NCBI RefSeq assembly: GCF_037392515.1
Contig: NC_090281.1
Span: 47,158,645-47,222,644 of the forward strand
DNA: 64,000 nt
Reading direction: 5' to 3'
Origin: Haliotis asinina
Lineage: Eukaryota; Mollusca; Gastropoda; Lepetellida; Haliotidae
Both the position numbers and the translations under genes were made by a program. The first letter of the stretch is position 1, and every line of letters begins with the position of its first letter. Shown in pieces: positions 47,654 through 64,000 of the stretch. The notes below the pieces were generated by a model. It saw nothing but the letters and a program-made list of their open reading frames with translations, did no database searches and was not told where the DNA came from.

Positions 47654-47888
47654 GAATTTTGCCATTTCCACAGGCATGAAGTCCTATCGTATCTGGGTTG
47701 GAATGAAGAAGATTAAGGCCCTCAGATTTGAGTGGACCGGGCACGGTAGTACCAGTAATTTGAAGTGGGACGCTGGGGAACCTGACAATCTAGCCTATCA
47801 GGACGTGGTGCAACTCACGCCGGGTGGCCTCTCCGATATCGCTAGCCGCAATCAACGCAGATACATGTGCGAGATTGTCCGAGTCTGA
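42731..47888 (+). CDS. Secreted C-type-lectin-like protein with coiled-coil stalk, complete
   Basis: Exons: 42731-42869, 43921-44013, 44771-44854, 45470-45571, 45986-46198 and 47674-47888. Every intron has GT-AG ends and is phase 1, and the total is 846 nt (281 codons plus stop). Exon 1 opens MMWSTFIVGSLYLILVSGFE, a signal peptide, after an in-frame TGA. Exons 2-4 form a heptad-rich stalk (for example VSALSDRVTAILSNVSALKD) with three N-glycosylation sequons, NVS, NIT and NLT. Exons 5-6 encode a CTLD from CGPANYELL to RRYMCEIVRV, with SSCQSEGGRLVNLDS, IWVGMKK and WDAGEPDN. Known: CTLDs bind sugars or proteins, often through EPN and WND calcium motifs. Odd: EPD replaces EPN, WND is absent, and both inner-loop Cys residues are missing, so classic calcium-dependent sugar binding is doubtful. 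Inferred: an oligomeric haemolymph or mucus recognition protein. Paired second ATG at 42734 could also start it. Confidence 0.88.
42984..43245 (-). repeat. SINE-A copy, near full length
   Basis: Antisense copy in lectin intron 1: GAGTGAGTTTAGTTTTACGC at the left and CAGGGACCTTCACGGGTC at the right. A 70-codon frame inside it is not a gene. Confidence 0.93.
43440..43735. repeat. About 30-bp minisatellite
   Basis: About ten units of GTTCTCATGTGTGACACTGT type in lectin intron 1. Confidence 0.9.
44083..44372 (-). repeat. SINE-A copy with long GAGT run
   Basis: Antisense copy in lectin intron 2. It begins with about seven GAGT or GAGC units and contains TCTGGACCAGACATTCCAGG and GAACATCGATCTGCGCAACT. 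Confidence 0.92.
44435..44760. repeat. Degenerate tandem repeat, unit about 50-60 bp
   Basis: Units carry GTGTATAGCACTGTACCTGT and GATATATACAT. It ends about ten bases before the acceptor of lectin exon 3. Confidence 0.8.
45060..45375. repeat. About 46-bp tandem repeat
   Basis: Units carry CTCACATGGCTATTCATTAC and ATCTAACACAACCATGCACT. It lies in lectin intron 3. Confidence 0.92.
45606..45672. repeat. (CT)n microsatellite
   Basis: More than thirty CT units lie just after the donor of lectin exon 4. Confidence 0.97.
46541..46765 (-). repeat. SINE-A copy
   Basis: Antisense copy in lectin intron 5, from AGTGAGTGAGTGAGTTTAGT to AAGCATAATCGCCTTTTATG. Confidence 0.92.
47130..47275. repeat. 60-bp tandem pair
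   Basis: Two units contain GTTGGTTCTGACAGCCTTTA and GACCACCAGAT, with a partial third. It is intronic to the lectin gene. Confidence 0.8.
47614..47652. repeat. (GAT)n microsatellite before lectin exon 6
   Basis: About twelve GAT units end about 20 bases before the acceptor; a Met run in the plus frame is an artefact. Confidence 0.95.
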
Positions 47889-47913
47889 GCTGCTCAGGGA
47901 AGATCATGCAGAA

Positions 47914-47919
47914 AATAAA
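47914..47919 (+). terminator. Polyadenylation signal AATAAA of the lectin gene
   Basis: The canonical hexamer lies 25 bases after the stop codon. This is close but workable for a short 3' UTR. Confidence 0.6.
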
Positions 47920-48309
47920 CATCTTTCTTCCGTGCTAAAACGTCGCAACATCAGCTTACCTGTACCTCTGTTTTTTCATGACACATATTTGTTCTTTGAT
48001 CCCTTTGAAGATGCGTTAAAAAAAACCCAGCAGGATTCAAGCAACATTGTCGTTCGTTTGCTCTACCTGACTCTATTAAAGATCACATATATTCTAGGTG
48101 GTACAAATACATAAACCATTTATTGACATAGTTAAAAAGGAGACCATGTCACTAAAACTACTATTTTCGACATTTCATTACCTTTAAGCGACCTTTTTGA
48201 CAGCAGTGCACAATTCTCTCCCGATTGGCTGAAAGTTCATTTTGAATAATCCAAGTGTATAATTAAAGAGGCATTTACACAACAAGGGTCTGTTTTGGGA
48301 TTCAAACAC
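47920..48309. other. No gene recognised
   Basis: The 96-codon frame at 47824-48114 overlaps the lectin end in another frame and has no independent support. Confidence 0.5.
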
Positions 48310-48470
48310 AAAGTCTGTGTGTCTCTTTTGACTGTCTGTGACTGTGTCTCTGTGATTGTATCTCTGTGACTGTGTCTGTTTGAATTTCTGACTCTGTGAC
48401 TCAATCTGTGTCTACAACTCTTTGACTCTCTGTATCTGTGACTCTGTTATCTGTGATTGTGACTCGGTAT
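48310..48470. repeat. Degenerate CTGTGACTGTGTCTCTGTGA repeat
   Basis: Loose short units of TGACTGTGTCTCTGTG type. Confidence 0.8.
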
Positions 48471-48589
48471 ATATACGCATCCATTGGTTCTTCTGATGAT
48501 CAGTGTCAGGAAGTTACCCCGTTGTCAGAAGATCACCAGTTCAGCAGCCAAAACTTGTAGAAACAGATGGGGACAAGGTTATCAGCTTC

Positions 48590-48830
48590 TCCAGTCTGGT
48601 TGAAGCATGTCATTGTGGCCAAACCTGATAATTCATGGACTTGGGCAAAGCATGTCTTTGAGATCAAACTTGATAAATCATGGACTTGGTTGAAGCATAT
48701 CATTAAGATCAAACCTGATAATCAATGGACTTACTTGACACATGTCATTGTGATTAAACTTGATAATTCACAGACTTTGTTGAAGCAGATTATTGTGGCC
48801 AAACTTGATAATTCATATATACACCACAGA
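48590..48830. repeat. About 46-bp tandem repeat
   Basis: About five units carry GATAATTCATGGACTTGG and AAGCATGTCATTGTGGCCAA. A 90-codon plus frame with regular Trp and Lys is a by-product. Confidence 0.88.
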
Positions 48831-49019
48831 CCTGGATAATTGCTGAGGGCAGCGTTAAGCAAACCAGCCAACTGGATTAATCAGTTACACTTGTTTGGCT
48901 TAATGACTTCATGTACCACTGCAGACAACTATGCATCTTCCTTCCACGCTGAGCTAGCACAAAGTCACATCACTCAAACACTGGTTTAGAAGATATCCCC
49001 CTACTGATTGCCCATGAAG

Positions 49020-49215
49020 TTCCCATTCAGAATTGGTCTTCAGCAGCTTATGCTTGTCGTAAGAGGTGACTAACAGGATTGGATGGTCAGGTTCACTGAC
49101 ATGGTTGAAGCATACCATCACATCCCAGTTAATTAAACCAATGCTCATGTTAAACACTGGATTGTCTCTTTCAGAGATCAATATTTCCTGGCTGCTATAA
49201 AAATGATAAGTCATG
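49020..49215 (+). repeat. SINE-A copy, diverged
   Basis: GCAGCTTATGCTTGTCGTAA, AGGTTCACTGACATGGTTGA and CACTGGATTGTCTCTTTCAG follow the family order; the tail is decayed. Confidence 0.8.
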
Positions 49216-49249
49216 TGTTAAACAACAAAAAATAATGGCAGAAACATGA

Positions 49250-49380
49250 CCATCTTCTGAAGGCAATAATTGGTTCGACATCAGAAATGGACTTCAGACA
49301 TTGTACCCATGTGAGGCACCAATCTTGGGTTTCCAGTGTGACAAGTGAACACTTTAATCAATAGGCTACCCTACTGCCCC
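49250..49380 (-). repeat. SINE-B copy, diverged
   Basis: ACATCAGAAATGGACTTCAG and AGTGAACACTTTAATCAATA match the family in antisense orientation. Confidence 0.75.
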
Positions 49381-50431
49381 ATTGAGACTAGAAAGCAACA
49401 ACCTTTTGGCAGTTACACTCCAGCTAACAGGAGAATCCATAACAGATGTTCAAAACAATGTTTTTCCACTCATGTAACCATGGCAACAAAACAACAGAAA
49501 ACAGACAGAACAGTTATTTGCATTCATTCAACATAACTATTATTGTACACAAACCATAACATGTAAAACATCACCATAGAGGCATTGCCTTCAAAGTCAT
49601 GTTGTGGTTCGTCTCTTGTCCATAATTCTAACAAAAGGACAAAGTATAACATGGACTAATTTTAGTCCACCAGAGCATCCAGTGGGTGTGAGGGAGGTAT
49701 ACTCCAAGTGATTTGGGTCCTAAGGGGCCTTCGCATGGCAAACGAAAGTTTGACAACACGTTAAATTCAAGTATGAGAGTGTGCACATTCAATCAAACTG
49801 CCACCTACACTAATTTCAGAGTTGTTAAGAAATATCATTGGTCTCTACTCTCATCAACTTTTCCATCAAGCTTTCCATGTTGTCAAACTTGAGTTTGAAG
49901 CGTTGCCCAAATCATGTTGCCCAATCGCAGTCAACATTTCCATGTGACTACAACGATAGAGACACTGCGCTCAAATGACAGGGAAGTTTGACAAAACATG
50001 TTTGACATGTGAAAATGTGTGACATTTTCTGAAATGTTAACATGTACTGTCAAACTTTAGTTTGCCATGTGAAGACTCCTTTAGACATCTACCTCTTCAG
50101 CAAACATGAAGACTGAGAAAATGATGGAAAACGTTTCCTCTCACCTAAACCACCAGTGTCTCCACGGTGCCGACCCAACCAAGTGACAGACTGCACTAGG
50201 ACACACAGGTCAAAATGACCTTTGATCAATCAATAAAATAACTGAGTGGAAGCGAACATTAGCCAAACAGAACACAGCTTATATGGGGGGTTAGAGCAGT
50301 AAATTTCAAAATGACAACATTAATCAAAGCAAGCCTTTTAATTCAAAGTTTTTAAAAAGTGGATTAAAAACTTGATAGTAAAATAACAAAATACCTGGAC
50401 TATACTTCCCACAAGACTCTTAGGTTTCAAG
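49381..50431. other. No gene recognised
   Basis: Sequence around 49730-50070 has several AAGTTTGACAA and AAACTTTAGTTTGC motifs in both directions, suggesting a decayed palindromic repeat. Confidence 0.4.
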
Positions 50432-50695
50432 TGAGTGAGTATAGTTTTCTGCTGCACTCAGCCATATTCCAGGCATATGGCAGCAGTCTGTAAATAATCG
50501 AGTCTGGACCAGACAATACAGTGATCAACAACATGAGCATCGATCTACGCAATTGCGAACCGATGAGATGTGTCAACCAGGTCAGCAGGCCTGACCACCC
50601 AATCCTGTTAGTCGCCTCTTACGACAAGCATAGTCGCCTTTTATGGCAAGCATGGGTAGCTGAAGGCCTATGCTACCCCGGGATCTTCACGTGTC
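50432..50695 (-). repeat. SINE-A copy, near full length
   Basis: Antisense: GAGTGAGTATAGTTTTCTGC at the left, CGATCTACGCAATTGCGAAC in the middle, CTACCCCGGGATCTTCACGT at the right. Confidence 0.92.
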
Positions 50696-51232
50696 TCATG
50701 CTTCAAATGTCTGACCTGCTCATCTCAACTCAAACATTCATTATTTCACTACTGCCAGCTTGTAGCTAACATGGAAGGTTGTTTGACACTAGAATGTCTG
50801 ATCTTTGTGTAGTGGCAGTGAGATCTCACTATTCACAATTTTAACAAGCTTTAGATTTTGAACCAGTGTATGTGAGTGTGTGTGGTGAAAGAAGGGCGGG
50901 AAACTGATGTATATTGTTCAGACTATGGCAAAAAAAATGATGTCTATTAACACGAGTGACTACAAAAACTGAAATATTTTGTTATCATTGTAAAAATTGT
51001 CAATGAAGTCTCCCGCGTTATCAACTGAAGATGATGATGCACGCTTTCACAAACTCGGTTTGCTTATCTGACAATTTCCATCTGGTTCAAATAGTCACCT
51101 TTCATGGGAATGGTGGCCATGAACTCAAACTGTCAAAGCAACACAGTCACTCATTTGAAGTGTTCTTCCATCCATATCTTGTAGGTGCCTGAAAAATAAT
51201 GATAATGGGATGATGGATCCAGAAGTCAGATC

Positions 51233-53481
51233 TTACACCTCATCTTCGTTTAGCAACATGTTGGGGATACCATTGCTGATGGGGAACTTCCTGCCGGATT
51301 CGGGGCACACCAGATTGCCCTCAATCACCTCAACCTGAAACCATGGTAACAGATGTCATAAGAGAACACAAATGAGTGAATAGCCACTGGCCCAACAGCA
51401 GATGGCCAATAAAAATCCAGTCAGGCCAGTAAATCTGCACACTCACTAACCCGACTAGCTAGTGAATTTTCATAGGTATAGTTTGTAAATATATCACTCT
51501 CTCCGACTTGTTAAGATACAACATCCTTTTAAATCATGTCAGATTATGGTCCAACAAAAATTTCATGATATTAGCAGCTTGATGATGAAACCAGTGTCAT
51601 GCCGACAACAGCTAATTGTCGTATATTTCAATAAGCCTTTGCTTACTTTCTATATTCAAATTTTGGGCTAGTGGCCAATTTTGTGGGCAAGTACCTTTCA
51701 GGTATATCTAGCCCAATTGGTTAGCAACATTGGGAAACTAATTCGCACACTGTTTGCAGACTGTACCCTACATATGGAATCAAATCGACCTTCGTACTAA
51801 TTGCAATGTAGAAGCATACATCATTTCTCAGTTTGAACAGGATGAACAGTGACAAGCATGTAAGTCTGCTGGTCACTTTCAGTGACTGTTATTTGTGACT
51901 GTTTCACTACAAGGGAACCACCTGCATTAGGACATGGTGTGCTTGTTTCAGGAACTCCTGGTCAGTTTCGTAATTTTCACCTACGTCAGCTGGGAGATTC
52001 TCGCCATGACCAACCTGGAAAGTAATAGAGTACACAGCCTTCATAAGTCACATGCCAAAATATTGGTTATTACTACATCCCTAAATATTCCTATATCAGT
52101 TAAGACCTTCTTTGAAAGACATTTGTTGTTGTATAGATGAAGGAAAACCAAGTTCTATGGATAGTCAACTTATTTATTGTAATGAATGCAAAGTTTCGGT
52201 ATAGGTATTAACACCGTTATCAAACAAGGGATGATCTTGATTGTTAACATATTTTACATTCCAAATTCAAAAATTTCTCAAAACAAAAACTTAAGTTTTC
52301 ACTCAAATCTCAAACTGAGTTTGACAATTTGAAACAGCTAAATTCTTAACTCAACTGCATTTTGTTTAATAAAAAAGTCTAAACAACTAAAGAAATATGT
52401 CCACCAAACTCAGTCTACTAAGACTGTGTACTAAGTTTGAGTTTGATACCTATTTCCGTTCATTCTGGAAAATGTATGTTCCAGCGTTTTGTAACATTTG
52501 AGCAAAGAACTTAAGTCAAAATGTAGACTTATGTTTGTTTCAAGAAATCGGGGCCTGGTTTGTCAGCAATTCTAACTGTCATACTTATAACATCCATGAA
52601 CCTTTTCATATCAATTTCCATACACATGAGACAAATGAGGCCCATAAATATTCATTGATCACAAACTCACCTCAGATGCTGCAGAATATAAAGCAGGCCA
52701 GTCCAGCTTGGGAATCATTCGAGACACAAATTCAGGGTTGAAGTCCACTTCTTTCACCTCTACTTTGTCAGCCTGTAATGAAAAGAAAAAACATACAGCA
52801 TCACAAGTGGCAGTAGATCCATATCTGAAATCTATACTAATGTTATACTCCTCTGTGTGTTTGTGTGTGCACTATTAATTATCCTTGTGGGCTAATTGTT
52901 GTGGTATTATTGGTGACTTTTGATGTCTAAATACGGACTGAGTTAAGGCTCTTATATATTTATCCATAGTATGCTGGTGTAATCATGAACGGCGTGGGCT
53001 GGATCGGAATAACATGTAAAACAAGAGTAGAGTCAGAACACCTATATATCCAAACACAATTTGATACAATGTCACCAAAGCCATTTTGGAACAAGTTCCG
53101 CACGTAATCTCCTCTTCTTACAGAGATGGGAGTCAATCGCCATTGTAGGTTTCCAATACTGAAATAAGTTCACTGATTCACTTTATACCTGTTTTAGTAT
53201 ACCGAGTGTATAGGTTGTTGGGATGAGGGATGAATGTCAGTTTGGACTTAAGTGGTTTTTGATGGGGGTCTTACATCGTCGAAACCCCGTAACAACGGGA
53301 TACTGGATCAGGTGGCATAAACAACGGTACAAGCTGCGCTTAGTAAAGTTAGTAAACTGCACGCTTGTCCGTTTCCAAAAGATAAATAATGATATATAGC
53401 TACCAGAATCTTAAGGGGATACCCTTTCGACACGCCCTTGATGATGTTAGATGTTAACATGTTATGTGTTAGCAGCTTCAT
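51233..53481 (-). CDS. TRMT112: Multifunctional methyltransferase subunit TRM112-like, complete
   Basis: Exons in transcript order: 53404-53481, 52671-52772, 51922-52014 and 51233-51334. All have GT-AG ends, all are phase 0, and together they give 375 nt (124 codons plus stop), against 125 residues in human. The protein opens [20 protein letters not shown], has [20 protein letters not shown] in the second exon, [11 protein letters not shown] in the third and [20 protein letters not shown] at the end. Known: TRM112 is the small partner that stabilises several SAM methyltransferases acting on tRNA (TRMT11, ALKBH8), rRNA (BUD23, METTL5) and release factor or histone (HEMK2/N6AMT1). As in vertebrates, the four-Cys zinc site of the yeast protein is not kept; only the Cys of CPESG remains. 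It diverges from NDOR1 across a short promoter. Confidence 0.96.
52270..52560. mobile_element. MITE-like palindromic repeat, copy 2
   Basis: AAACTGAGTTTGACAATTTG and CAAGAAATCGGGGCCTGGTT match 26170-26290 in rearranged order. It lies in a TRMT112 intron. Confidence 0.5.
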
Positions 53482-63836
<10,355 letters not shown>

Positions 63837-64000
63837 GTATAATGTAGCTTCATCTTTTGTATTTATGTACCTTTGGAAGTATATATACCTCTGAAGGTTT
63901 ATGTGCCCCTTTGAGCTTATGTGCTTTAGTAAGATTAGATATACTGTTAAGCCTATGTACCTCAGTACATTCATGTACCTATGTAACTGGCAAGTAAGTC
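63837..64000 (+). other. NDOR1 intron 8, cut by window edge
   Basis: It begins at the donor CAG followed by GTATAATG. Loose TTATGTACCT and TTATGTGC units suggest another short tandem repeat. Confidence 0.6.

Overview
The window is eukaryotic nuclear DNA, almost certainly from a marine gastropod and most likely an abalone (Haliotis). This rests on spliced genes with GT-AG introns, dense tandem arrays, and many copies of a SINE whose tail ends in an (ACTC)n run preceded by GGCGTAAAACTAAACTC, which I associate with abalone DNA from memory. No bacterial operon, rRNA, functional tRNA or CRISPR array was seen. Exons below were found by eye from open frame, splice sites and phase agreement. For four genes the exon lengths sum to whole codons.

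Layout. (1) 1.3-11.9 kb, minus strand: a WW plus CUE domain gene whose start exon lies at 11.9 kb; it runs off or ends near the left edge. (2) 12-27 kb: gene-poor. It holds a decayed Tc1/mariner copy, SINEs, minisatellites and two candidate minus-strand start exons (12974-13009 and 21222-21343). (3) 27.3-37.3 kb, plus strand: a complete nine-coding-exon STAND ATPase gene (NB-ARC, winged helix, TPRs, long disordered tail; 1213 codons plus stop). (4) 37.4-42.7 kb: minisatellites, a second Tc1 relic, SINEs and a possible orphan Ig-like exon. (5) 42.7-47.9 kb, plus strand: a complete six-exon secreted C-type-lectin-like gene (281 codons plus stop) with a coiled-coil stalk. (6) 51.2-53.5 kb, minus strand: complete TRMT112 (124 codons plus stop). 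(7) 53.96 kb to the right edge, plus strand: the first eight coding exons of NDOR1, 336 codons, with the C-terminal reductase part outside the window.

TRMT112 and NDOR1 are head to head, 476 bp apart between start codons. That gap holds an ETS-type and a YY1-type motif and reads as a shared housekeeping promoter. The NB-ARC/TPR gene and the lectin look like innate recognition genes, but nothing shows that they act together.

The most unusual structural theme is that several minisatellites or short tandem copies contain, or start at, a splice junction of a neighbouring exon. This is seen at 3713, 29925-30123, 31980-32212, 59865-59976 and 62292-62889. A second theme is a dispersed stem-loop followed by GAAAC with covarying stems, resembling a hammerhead-ribozyme core of the kind carried by Penelope-like and retrozyme elements.
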